Of a DNA stretch of 64,000 bases, positions 45,188 to 54,811 are shown in pieces. Source of the DNA: a virus; the IMG/VR virus record IMGVR_UViG_3300017763_000006, positions 30,544-94,543 of that record; one strand, 5' to 3'. The number at the start of each line of letters is the position of its first letter. Position 1 is the stretch's first letter. The translations under genes and the position numbers were made by a program. The notes beneath the pieces were generated by a model. That model was not told the origin of the DNA. It made no database searches and was given only the letters and a program-made list of their open reading frames with translations.

Positions 45188-48100
45188 TTACTTAGGTAGC
45201 GTTGAGGTTCCCTTGACAAGCCTACCGCCATCTCCAACTTTAAATGTTTGAATTTCTTTCTTAACTTCTTCAAGAATTTGCGAGCTAACATTTTCTTTAA
45301 CAGCTTGTAATATTCCACCGCCGTTAAGATTAATATTAACTTCCACTGGTTGAACTTGTACTGTCATGCTTACATTTTCTAGCCTTGACACAACGTCAGA
45401 AAAGTCACTTGTAAATTGATCAAATATACTTGTTAAAGCATCAACTGGAACGCCAGACCCTTGGTCAGAAGCTTCTGTTTTTTCATTGTTAAATGTTTGC
45501 GTAAGCATTTTATTCATGTTTGCCAGATGAGTATCTATGCTGGTCAGTAATGATGTTACTGGAGCTAAATCTATAGCCTGTGAAGGTGATCCTTCTGCTG
45601 CCATCATTTGTCCACCAAACAGTGAAGACATTGACGCAGAGTCTGCTGCCTTGAACGGACTACCAGCAGAGTATCCTCCGTTGTCAAATGTACCTTCAGG
45701 TTTGTATTGGCTCGCATCAGCTACAGAAGCCATAGGATCGGCACTAGTTCCCCTAACAAAGTCTGCTACGCTAAATGTAGATGCAGTATCAGCTGCTTGT
45801 TTTTGCGGATCTTCTTGTCCACCAAAACCAAACGCAGAAGCAATACTGCTACCAACATTTCCAGCCATTTGTGCAGCACCACTTGCAATACCAAGCGGAT
45901 CTAGAATACCTCCGGCAGTTTCAGCAGCCCCAGTAACCGCGCCAATAGGATCACTAGCAACACCGGCAGCACCTCCAGCCATTTGTGCAACACTGGTTGC
46001 GACTCCAAGAGGGTTCAACATCGAAGTTACAGAGTCTACCAAAGATTCTGCTGTGCTTCTACCAGCGCTAGCTCCAACCTCGCCCGCTCCTACGTATCCA
46101 CCAAGACCACCAAGGCTTTTTTCGCCTTCCTTTCTTCCAATGTCAGCTCCAATATCTCCTGCAACACCCTTAATGCCATCCAAAAACATATTAGGAATGC
46201 CTTCTCGTGAGTTTACATCAACCACTGAAGCTCCAGCTTCTCTTTCTGCTTGTCTCGCATTTTTAGCTTCAATATTAGCTTGCTTGCGATCAGCATAAGG
46301 ATTGACATCTTCAACAACACTTTTTAGATTTCCTATTATTCCGTTGCCCGCGCTAGATGCTTTGTCTTCAGTTTTACCGCCTAGACCCAACATATCCATT
46401 CCACTTGACAAAAGAGAACCGCCTAGATCCGCTGCCTTAGAACCAATACCAAGTGGGTCTAATACAGACGAAACGCCGCTCATTACTTTTGACATCATTC
46501 CCTTTGATTCAGTAGCTGCAACAGATGCGATTGAAGCTTTAGCTTTGTCTTCGCCTCCCATTGGAACGCCCTTGCCAGCATCTTCACTATAAGTCTTTGT
46601 AAAGTTAAATAAGTCTTGGGCTTTTTCACTACCGGGACCAACAGACATTGCTCCACCGTCACAACACAGTGCGCCACTCTCTAAAGACTGAAGAATCTTT
46701 TGAAGAACATCTACTTCTTCTTTAGAACTTTCTGGTGTAACTTCTACTGCTGCTTCTTTAGCAGCTTCAGATGCAGCTCCTTCTTTTTCGTCTGTAGGAC
46801 CAGTTTTTGATTTCTTGTACAGTTCAACATCCATCATCTTTTGTTTCTTTTCTTCATCGCTAGTATTTCCATAAAGCCAATTGTCAGACTCTATACCTCT
46901 ACTCTTTTCAATATCTTTTTGTCGATCATCAATCATTGTTTGCAGTCTTGCTGCTTCTCCATCGTCTCCTCTTTCTGTCGCTGCCTTCTGTTGTTTCTCA
47001 AGTAGTACTTGACTATTAACAAGGCTTTGTGTTTCTGATGATAATCCATAACTAGGAGTTGCTGGTTTTGATTCTTCTTTTTGTGCTGTTGACTCAACAG
47101 TTGCGTCTACAGCTTGCGATGCTATGTTTTCTTTAGCTGCTTTTACATCTTGATCTATTTTAGCTTCGTCTATTGATGCGGCAGATTCTACTTGTTGTTT
47201 GTTTCCAATATACCCCGGCTTTACTGTTGCAGCTTCTTCAGCAAGACCAGCTTCTGGGCTTTTTTCTTTCTCGCCCGGAGCAGCTGGTGCTTCTAGTACA
47301 GTTTTTTCTGCTTCAACTCCACTAAGCAATCCAACAACATCAAATCCACCGATAGTAGACTTGAGCGCTTCATAACCAGTTGAAATACTGTCAGCTAATG
47401 AGGTAAGTGGGTCTTCTGAGTCAGCTAAATTTGCTTCCATAGCTTTTTGTATATCACTAGAAGCATTTTTATAAGCTACTCCAAAGTCAATAGTGTCATC
47501 TTCCTTCTTAAGTCCAGACTCTCTAGATTCACTCTTAGATATAAAGTCATCAATATTATCTGCCTTATATGTTCCTTTAACTTGTTCTTCTGACATTCCA
47601 AGTCCAGCAGCTACTTCTTTTATGCCTCCTCCTTCTTCTTTGACTTTCTTTGCGAAATTAGTTTCTGCATTTCTTTGTGCTAGTTCATCAGATCTAATCT
47701 TATCTTGTACGCTTAAGTCTTTATAGGCTCCTATTCTTCCAGTTGACTTAGCTTCATTTAATCTTTCGCTTGCAGCTTCAGTCTTTCTGATAGATTTTGC
47801 CTCATCAGTCCTTGCGTTAATAGCGCTCTTTGTAGTCATGACCCCTTCAATAATCTTTGTTACAGGAGCCATAAAACCTTCTAATGCTCCCATTCCGTAA
47901 TCGGAAACTGAACCATCAGAAGTCCTCTCAGACATTTCAGTGAATCGTTTGCCAATACCTTCATTAAAGTTACCTGTGGCTAAATCTTTTAGTGCTTCTC
48001 CCGCGAGCATAACACCGTCTATAGCAGTACTTGCACCCATGCCGCCAGTTCCCTTGGCTAACATACCACCTGTTTTTCCAATACCCTGAGTAAATAAAGA

Positions 48101-51100
48101 TTTTGTAAATTGGCCTGTAGCTTGCCCAGCCGCACTGTTAGCCAAATAACTACCGCCCCTCATGATTCCACTACCAACTGCTCCAACGCCACTCTTGATT
48201 CCACTACCAACTGCTCCAACGCCCCTACCAATCGCTCCAGCAACGCTTTTTGTGCCTCGGTATGCTGCACCAACTGTATTGTCAGCAAGCTTAGAACCAA
48301 AGTCAAGAGCAGGTTGTCCAAAATTCTTACTTGTTTGATATGCTTTACCTAGACGTTCAGTAATACCAGTAGCTCTAGTATTTATACCGCCTGCTAACTG
48401 ACGACCACTATTGAACTTATCAGCTATACCTTTTCCAAAGTTGCTAATTCTTCCAAGTATGCCTGTCTTTGTAGAAGCTTTAACTGCGTCATCGCCAAGT
48501 GTAGCTGCCTTTGCTGCCTTTGAAGCTTGTGCGGCTTTTGTAGCTTGTCTGGCTTGTCTGGCTTTTGATATTCTGTTGGCAAGCTGTCCACCTTTCTCTG
48601 CAAATTTTGGCCCATAATTAATTGCAGCTCTACCCATTTGAGCAATGCCTCCGGGTGAGGACAGAACATTTTTTAATGTACCTAAAACAGTACTGTTCTT
48701 GTTTACAGCGTCAGAAGAGTCTGGGAAATCTCCAGAGTTTACAACATTAACATCGCTGGTTCCACCGCAACACAAGTCAGCTTTACTCATAGATGTAGGA
48801 GACGTAGCGGATGTGTTTTTAAAATCTTTCTCTGCTGTTTCAGGAGTAGATCCTTCCGCGCCAGAACCTTTAGTTCCTTCGCCATCTCCTTTGCCTTCTT
48901 TTGCTTCAGCCACTCTTTTATTAACTAAATCAACCGTCGCCTCTACTAGTTTATCTAGTGAATTAACTAGTTGTCTTTGTACATCAACTGCTCTTTGCGC
49001 ATTTTCCACATTAATGTCTGCATCGCCCTTCATTGATTCAGCAATTCCCTGACCCTGTTTTTGCAATGCTTTAACTTCTGGGCTAGCTTTTGTGCCTTTA
49101 GATGCCATTTCAGATGCTGACTGTGCATCCATGCCTCCTCTCATAAGTCCTGTTGTCCTAACTCTTTGATTGAGGTCTTGTATGTTCATGCCTCTATATT
49201 CTTTAACGCCAGCTTTTTCCAGCGACTCTAGGTTCTTAGATCCTCTACCATAATCTGTTCTGCTAAATCCACCCATTAGCGCTGAATTGCCAGTAGCAGC
49301 AGCTGCAACTGCTCCTTGAGCTGCCATCTCTTCTACAAACTTCTCATAGCTTCCACCAAGCAGTGCATCAGCAGCTTTTTTCTCAGCAGCTTCTTTAGCT
49401 TGTATGGTTTTAATTTCACTCTCAATAGCTTTCATCAATTCTCGTTTAGTCGCAAGTTCTGCTTCAGCAAATGTGCTTACGTCTCTTTCCATTCTCTTGA
49501 AAGCATCTGTTCTCATCTCTCCTTGGGCTTCAACAGCTCCTGCTGTAAATTCTCCTTTATCGTCTGTTTCTCCCGCTCTCATTTGAATGTCTCTAACATT
49601 CTGCTGCGCTCCCCTAACTTCTGACTGTCTTTGAGCCATGCTAGCTGGGTCCATTGTCATCTTTGACAAACCTAGTCCTTCATTTGCTAGATTTCTTTTA
49701 TCTAGTGCTGCACTAGTTCTATCTTCCATAGTAACTTCAGCACCACCAAACTTTTCTATCCAATCCTTAGATTCTAATTCAACATCAATGGCCTTTTGCT
49801 TTGCGTCAATTAAAGCATCTTCTAAATCTAATAATTTTTCACCAGCTTTTATTCTTTGGCTTTCAACTTGTGCAAGTTTTTGTAAAGCTGGTATAACTTG
49901 CGACATTGTAGTCTCACCAAGATCTTTAAGAACATCATCAAGAGCTTGCATGTCACCCGCAAGGATTGCGTTCATTTCTGTCTCACCAATGTCAGCTCCC
50001 TTGAGAGCGTCTAATATTCTTTCTTTTACTTCTGGTCCTATGTCGTCTGGTATTTGATTTACAATGGCTTCAGCAAGAGCCTCTTGTCTTTCAGGTCCAG
50101 TGCCAGCTCCTCCAGCGCCCCTTTGGAACTCAGCCATTAGATTTTCTTTTGCTTCTTTGGTTGCATTAACATAGAATTTTTGAGCAGCATTAATAGCGTT
50201 TATATTTTCTTCAAATTTCTTAATTTCTTTGCCTTTGCCGCCAAGTCTTTTAAGTGCAGCAGAAGCTTGGCTAACTGCATTGTTCCAAGTGCCATCTCCA
50301 ATACCTTGAGCCGCACTTGTGACACCAGCTTGTAATGTTGCTATCGTACTTTCTAAACCGCTAGTGCTACCATCCATTGCTCTCTCTAGGTTTTCTGCTT
50401 GAAGAGCTATGGCTCCAGCAGCGGCCTCTACGCTTTGGAATCCTAAATTCATCGCCTGAAAAGCTTTTTTTGTTCTTTCAGCTTCTTTGGCTACATTTGC
50501 AAATGCTTCTCGTAATTCTTTTTGATCAGCAAGAGCTGCTAAAGATGGATTAGCTGCATTTAACATTTGCATAAAGTCATCAAAACTACCGCCAGCAGCA
50601 GCTACTTGTTTTTGCAAAGCGTTCATCATCGGTTGATTTTGACTTACATACTCTCGCTTGGCTTGATCGCCTTCTTTTGTTCTTGCTTTATTTTCTGCTT
50701 CTACTTTTGTTTTACGTTGTTCACTTGTTCCAAATCCAAAACTAAAACCAATTAAGCTAACTAAGAAATCACCAATAGCGGTTGACATTGTATGTATGGT
50801 TGCAGTTGCGTCAGCATTAGCTTGAGCTATCTCTCGTTGTGTTTGGACTACTTGCTGACCAGTAGAAGCCGTTCTTGATAAAGCCTCACCAGCTGTTATG
50901 AGACCCCTGTTAAATTCATCCTGAGCCTTGGAAGCTTCTTCTCCAGATTTTTTAAGCATTTCATTAGTTTTTACCAACGACGCTTCAGCCCTTGCTCTAG
51001 AAACAGCGGCCTTTCTTGCTTTTTCACCACTTCCAGTTAACCAATTTAATATTTTACCTAGATTAAATAAAGGTAAAGCAATCATCCAAAGACCTTCTTG

Positions 51101-54100
51101 AAATTGTTTCCATCCCTCTTCGTCTGAAGCAGATGCGCCCGCTTTATCAACATCCCCAGCTTCAACGGCAGCTTCTTTCATTTGCTTGGCGTACTCTTCT
51201 CCAGCTCTACCAACAGCTCCTAACACTAAAGCAAAACCAACTAACACAGCAGTAACTGCAATAATAGCAGCAACAACAGGAAACATAGCCACCAATTCCG
51301 CTATTTTAGCAATAGCTACAGCAAACGATCCAGTAGCTTCAGCACCATCAGCCACGAGCGCAGTAGCACTCGCCGCAGCTTCAGCCTTATCAGCGGTTCC
51401 AGCAGCTATAGATGCTGCAATAGCTGCTCTTTCAGCTTTCATCAATTTCTGCATTAACCCTACATTTCTTCTTGTGGCGAGAATGTTATCGCCAACTCCT
51501 TTTTTTAGACCTCCAAAGATGCCAGTTAAACTCATAGCTCCAGACTGAAAACTCATTATTGCACTATGGGCTTTTGTTGCTCCATCAGCAAGCAATTTCA
51601 TACCACCCATTGCTTGAAAAGTTCCAATCAAGGCAGTAGCTTGTACCGCTAAATCAACAAACTGTTTACCAAGATGAGCCATGAACCCAGAGTTCTCGTC
51701 TATAGTAGGAGACAATGCTACTAAACCAGCAGTAATAGCACCTAGAGCCATCATCATTCCCATGAATTGCCCTGAACTATCTTCTACCGCTTTATTGTTA
51801 TCATTTTTAGCACTAGTACTATCATCAGCAGCGTCGGCATCTGCCTGTGTCGAAACGACATGTTGCTGCGTTGCTTCCATGTCAGCCAAGACTTGCGCCG
51901 TGTGATCAACTTGTGCTTGTGCGGCATCTACTTGAGCTTGGCTTCCTGACCCAAGTTGTGTGGTCATGGTAATTAAAGCTTGAGCAACAGTGTTAGCGGC
52001 TTGACCAAGAGCCTGCAAAGCAGATTGCAATCCGCTAGTATCAATCATTATTTGCCCGCCAGATTGAACTCCACTTCCACTACTTCCCGATTGGAAGCCT
52101 TGAACCATAGTTCCAACGATTCCACCTTTGGCATATTTGCCAACCTTATTCATTTTATTTAATTTGCCATATCCAATTTCTTGTGCAGATTTCTTATTAA
52201 TGACAAACTCGCCGGGAGTCAACAAAGCAGGCGTTGTGTCGCTTCCCGATGGGCCACCAAATGCTCTCGTAAGCAATTTCTGTGCTTGCTCTGATCCTGA
52301 TTTTCCTTGTGCAGAATTGGGGAATCCCATGCCTTGTCTAGCGCCTTGAGCTGTTTTGTAAGTGTTAAAAGCTTTTTCGGCTATAGGCGTAATAACTTTT
52401 TTCAATTCATCGGCAGCATTTGCTGCTTCAAAGTTTTTAATCTTCTTTGTAAAACTAGCAATATTATCACTACTATAAGTATTCTTAGCATCACCAGCAT
52501 CACCAGCGTAAGAACCCAAACCAAACATACCAGCGGTTGGGCCTAAGCCTTTAGGAAAATCAAAGTCTGCACCAGCATCTCTATCGTTTCCATATGGCGT
52601 ACCTAAACTGAGTATGCTAGCCTCAAACAAACTACCTACTACTGCCTCAAGGTTAGCAGATTTAAGTATGGAGGCTTGGTTTCCGGGTTGAGCTTTAAAA
52701 TCTTCTGATAAGTCTGTAGCTCCTTTTGCTACAGTTTTATGAATTCCCGTCAATAATGTGTTTTCTAATTGCTCTGCTTTACTTTTTTCTAAAGATCCAG
52801 CAAATATATTAAACCCTTGTTCTCTTCCTTGAGACTTAGCTTTAATCTGATCTTTTTCTTTCTTTATTGCTAAACCTATCTGTGAATCTTTTTTAGTACC
52901 AGCAATAATTTTATTTAAAGCAGCATTATTATCTAGTGCTTTAAGAATTTCAGATTGTGGAATTGTTCCTTCTATAGCTTTAGTTTTGCCAACCGGATTT
53001 AAAAATGCACCAGTATATGTCCCTTTGTCTTTGCCAAGAGCAGCCGCAGTTTTTTTGTCTAGTGAATCTAAGTCTCCAAGCAATCTAACTCTACCAATTC
53101 CATCTTCACCTTGTCTGCCCGTTTTGCTTAGTTGTGATCCTTTAGACATTTTTCCTTTCATTTCGGCAACCGTCAGACTACTATTGTTTGGCATATATTC
53201 TTCTGCTTCTCCTCCGTAATTTAACATCTGAACAATGCCACCCTTGTTGTACTTCCCGCTGTTCATTGCAGACAACTTGTTTTTACCAAGTTTGCCCACG
53301 CTGCTTTTCTTAATGACAAATTCACCGGGAGTCAACATTGCTGGAACAGTATCTTTATTACCAACGCCGGGAACTAAACCTCCACTCGCAAAAGCCTGTA
53401 TCTTGCCGCCGTCTTTTTTGCCAATAGATCCAGCCAAGCCACCTAAGAACCCACTAATATTCTGAGTGAATTTTATAGCTGCGAATCCAGCAAGTAGTGG
53501 TAATATAGGTCTTACTGCATCTGCTAATTTAATCATAGCGCTAGCTAAACTTAATACAGTGTCAGCCATTATTTGGAATGTAGAAGTTGTTGTTACATTA
53601 CGTATTAATTCTAAGAACTCTTCTTTAACTTTAGTTATCTGTACAGCTAGTGCAGCTTGAGCTTTTGCTGCGTCACTAGCTAAACTTCCAGAGCCAGCCT
53701 GAGCTACATTCAAAGCCTCTTGAGCTACAGAGAATTGTTGAAGCAAAGGTAAAACTTTACCAATCTGCCTAAATCCACCTAACTGTTCTGCAATTTGAAC
53801 AAATGTTAAGTCTCTCTCTCCAAGACCTTTTAGAGCTTGGGACAATCTTCTGGTAGCTTCATACGGACCTACGAACTTACCTTCAATATCAGTTAGCTCT
53901 ACGCCAAACTGTCTGAGATATTCAATAGTTTGTGGGCGTTGAATACGAGTAAATATAGTACGTAAACCAGTAGCAATACTTTCAGCAGACTCTCGCGTAG
54001 TAGCTCTAACACTAGTAAATAATGCAATAAGTTCATTTAAGTCACCACCAGCAGACTTAAACACACCACCAGTTCTACGAATGACTGCAACTAAGTCACC

Positions 54101-54751
54101 AGCCTCAACAGCAAACTGACCAGCTACAGCATTTAAAGAACCAAGTTGAGCTTCTAATGCAGCAGCGCCTTGACCAAACTGATTAAGAATAGCAACAGCA
54201 CCTTCAGCCGTTTGAGAGATATTGTCAAACGTAGGAGCTAACTCTGTTTTAGCTAAAGTCCCTAATGCTATCTGGGTGTCTTTAGCAGACAAACCTGTCT
54301 GAGCAAGAATACGAGAAACGCTTAATAAGCTTTGAGAAGAAACACCCAAACTAGTGGAAAGATTAGAAATAGTTCCAACAAGACCATTTAGTCCCGCTAC
54401 TGTTTTACCAGTTACTTGAGAAATCTTTACGAGTTCTCTTTCAAAATCAATAGACGATTGTATAGCGCCACTAAGAGTAGTAGTAAATAAACTAACAGTC
54501 CTAGTTGCTATAGCCAGCGCGGAAAATCTTCTAATAGAAGCCGCAAAGCTTCTCCCCATCTTATTGCTAGCAGTAGTAGCTTCGTTTGTTGCTTTTGTAA
54601 TATTTTGTATATTACGTTGAGCTTTTGCGGCGTTCTGAACCTGTACCTGTACATTGACCCCCTGCAACTGCTGTTGTATTTTGTTCACAACCTGAGTAAC
54701 ATTTTTGGGAGCTTGTAACTGTAACTCTGCCGTCAGCACGAATTTTGCCAT
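45188..54751 (-). CDS. Tail tape-measure protein, 3,187 residues, with embedded nuclease-like domain
   Basis: The N-terminal ~450 residues are the phage minor-tail/tape-measure domain (AIATRTVSLFTTTLSGAIQ, NSSIDFERELVKISQVTG, FGVELTDIEGKFVGPYEATR). Two TPGEFV modules follow at ~455 and ~829 (LTPGEFVIKKSS, LTPGEFVINKKS), each ending in KGG. Between them, E710 (GSLFEAS), D729 (ADFDFP) and D754-A-K756 form a PD-(D/E)XK-like set. Hydrophobic segments occur near 1,150-1,190 (VVAAIIAVTAVLVGFALVLG). The rest is long, Ala/Lys/Glu-rich helical sequence with Gly/Ala repeats (DPLGI.S.AA..AG) and two Cys-Cys motifs (LCCGG, LCCDGG). Length sets the tail length: ~1.5 A per residue would mean roughly 0.4-0.5 um. 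Confidence 0.92.
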   Translation of the reverse strand: MAKFVLTAELQLQAPKNVTQVVNKIQQQLQGVNVQVQVQNAAKAQRNIQNITKATNEATTASNKMGRSFAASIRRFSALAIATRTVSLFTTTLSGAIQSSIDFERELVKISQVTGKTVAGLNGLVGTISNLSTSLGVSSQSLLSVSRILAQTGLSAKDTQIALGTLAKTELAPTFDNISQTAEGAVAILNQFGQGAAALEAQLGSLNAVAGQFAVEAGDLVAVIRRTGGVFKSAGGDLNELIALFTSVRATTRESAESIATGLRTIFTRIQRPQTIEYLRQFGVELTDIEGKFVGPYEATRRLSQALKGLGERDLTFVQIAEQLGGFRQIGKVLPLLQQFSVAQEALNVAQAGSGSLASDAAKAQAALAVQITKVKEEFLELIRNVTTTSTFQIMADTVLSLASAMIKLADAVRPILPLLAGFAAIKFTQNISGFLGGLAGSIGKKDGGKIQAFASGGLVPGVGNKDTVPAMLTPGEFVIKKSSVGKLGKNKLSAMNSGKYNKGGIVQMLNYGGEAEEYMPNNSSLTVAEMKGKMSKGSQLSKTGRQGEDGIGRVRLLGDLDSLDKKTAAALGKDKGTYTGAFLNPVGKTKAIEGTIPQSEILKALDNNAALNKIIAGTKKDSQIGLAIKKEKDQIKAKSQGREQGFNIFAGSLEKSKAEQLENTLLTGIHKTVAKGATDLSEDFKAQPGNQASILKSANLEAVVGSLFEASILSLGTPYGNDRDAGADFDFPKGLGPTAGMFGLGSYAGDAGDAKNTYSSDNIASFTKKIKNFEAANAADELKKVITPIAEKAFNTYKTAQGARQGMGFPNSAQGKSGSEQAQKLLTRAFGGPSGSDTTPALLTPGEFVINKKSAQEIGYGKLNKMNKVGKYAKGGIVGTMVQGFQSGSSGSGVQSGGQIMIDTSGLQSALQALGQAANTVAQALITMTTQLGSGSQAQVDAAQAQVDHTAQVLADMEATQQHVVSTQADADAADDSTSAKNDNNKAVEDSSGQFMGMMMALGAITAGLVALSPTIDENSGFMAHLGKQFVDLAVQATALIGTFQAMGGMKLLADGATKAHSAIMSFQSGAMSLTGIFGGLKKGVGDNILATRRNVGLMQKLMKAERAAIAASIAAGTADKAEAAASATALVADGAEATGSFAVAIAKIAELVAMFPVVAAIIAVTAVLVGFALVLGAVGRAGEEYAKQMKEAAVEAGDVDKAGASASDEEGWKQFQEGLWMIALPLFNLGKILNWLTGSGEKARKAAVSRARAEASLVKTNEMLKKSGEEASKAQDEFNRGLITAGEALSRTASTGQQVVQTQREIAQANADATATIHTMSTAIGDFLVSLIGFSFGFGTSEQRKTKVEAENKARTKEGDQAKREYVSQNQPMMNALQKQVAAAGGSFDDFMQMLNAANPSLAALADQKELREAFANVAKEAERTKKAFQAMNLGFQSVEAAAGAIALQAENLERAMDGSTSGLESTIATLQAGVTSAAQGIGDGTWNNAVSQASAALKRLGGKGKEIKKFEENINAINAAQKFYVNATKEAKENLMAEFQRGAGGAGTGPERQEALAEAIVNQIPDDIGPEVKERILDALKGADIGETEMNAILAGDMQALDDVLKDLGETTMSQVIPALQKLAQVESQRIKAGEKLLDLEDALIDAKQKAIDVELESKDWIEKFGGAEVTMEDRTSAALDKRNLANEGLGLSKMTMDPASMAQRQSEVRGAQQNVRDIQMRAGETDDKGEFTAGAVEAQGEMRTDAFKRMERDVSTFAEAELATKRELMKAIESEIKTIQAKEAAEKKAADALLGGSYEKFVEEMAAQGAVAAAATGNSALMGGFSRTDYGRGSKNLESLEKAGVKEYRGMNIQDLNQRVRTTGLMRGGMDAQSASEMASKGTKASPEVKALQKQGQGIAESMKGDADINVENAQRAVDVQRQLVNSLDKLVEATVDLVNKRVAEAKEGKGDGEGTKGSGAEGSTPETAEKDFKNTSATSPTSMSKADLCCGGTSDVNVVNSGDFPDSSDAVNKNSTVLGTLKNVLSSPGGIAQMGRAAINYGPKFAEKGGQLANRISKARQARQATKAAQASKAAKAATLGDDAVKASTKTGILGRISNFGKGIADKFNSGRQLAGGINTRATGITERLGKAYQTSKNFGQPALDFGSKLADNTVGAAYRGTKSVAGAIGRGVGAVGSGIKSGVGAVGSGIMRGGSYLANSAAGQATGQFTKSLFTQGIGKTGGMLAKGTGGMGASTAIDGVMLAGEALKDLATGNFNEGIGKRFTEMSERTSDGSVSDYGMGALEGFMAPVTKIIEGVMTTKSAINARTDEAKSIRKTEAASERLNEAKSTGRIGAYKDLSVQDKIRSDELAQRNAETNFAKKVKEEGGGIKEVAAGLGMSEEQVKGTYKADNIDDFISKSESRESGLKKEDDTIDFGVAYKNASSDIQKAMEANLADSEDPLTSLADSISTGYEALKSTIGGFDVVGLLSGVEAEKTVLEAPAAPGEKEKSPEAGLAEEAATVKPGYIGNKQQVESAASIDEAKIDQDVKAAKENIASQAVDATVESTAQKEESKPATPSYGLSSETQSLVNSQVLLEKQQKAATERGDDGEAARLQTMIDDRQKDIEKSRGIESDNWLYGNTSDEEKKQKMMDVELYKKSKTGPTDEKEGAASEAAKEAAVEVTPESSKEEVDVLQKILQSLESGALCCDGGAMSVGPGSEKAQDLFNFTKTYSEDAGKGVPMGGEDKAKASIASVAATESKGMMSKVMSGVSSVLDPLGIGSKAADLGGSLLSSGMDMLGLGGKTEDKASSAGNGIIGNLKSVVEDVNPYADRKQANIEAKNARQAEREAGASVVDVNSREGIPNMFLDGIKGVAGDIGADIGRKEGEKSLGGLGGYVGAGEVGASAGRSTAESLVDSVTSMLNPLGVATSVAQMAGGAAGVASDPIGAVTGAAETAGGILDPLGIASGAAQMAGNVGSSIASAFGFGGQEDPQKQAADTASTFSVADFVRGTSADPMASVADASQYKPEGTFDNGGYSAGSPFKAADSASMSSLFGGQMMAAEGSPSQAIDLAPVTSLLTSIDTHLANMNKMLTQTFNNEKTEASDQGSGVPVDALTSIFDQFTSDFSDVVSRLENVSMTVQVQPVEVNINLNGGGILQAVKENVSSQILEEVKKEIQTFKVGDGGRLVKGTSTLPK
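48163..48223 (-). repeat. Tandem 33-base repeat inside the tape measure
   Basis: The 28-base string at 48163-48190 recurs at 48196-48223, an offset of 33 bases (11 codons). It encodes the tandem peptides GVGAVGSGI-K-S and GVGAVGSGI-M-R of the tape measure. It probably arose by replication slippage and could change the tail length by 11 residues per unit. Confidence 0.8.
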
Positions 54752-54771
54752 CTAATACCCCTATTAAATTT

Positions 54772-54785
54772 TTAGTATATCGCAC
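54772..54785 (-). promoter_or_regulatory. Weak late-promoter candidate before the tape-measure gene
   Basis: On the minus strand GTGCGATATACTAA lies in the 60-base gap between the chaperone-like gene and the tape measure. It matches the GTG + AT-rich -10 pattern of the other late sites only loosely (TATACT at 54779-54774). A start near 54767 would leave a 16-base leader with the AGGGG before the ATG. Confidence 0.25.
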
Positions 54786-54811
54786 TGTCGTTAGCCTGTC
54801 CGCTTTTTATC

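Noticed and set aside
45537-46298. Plus-strand ORF of 253 residues opposite the tape measure
   Set aside because: It is a Pro/Ser/Ala-rich shadow of the tape-measure codons on the other strand, has no SD or domain, and the coding pattern is fully explained by the minus strand. The same applies to the other ORFs opposite the large tail genes.
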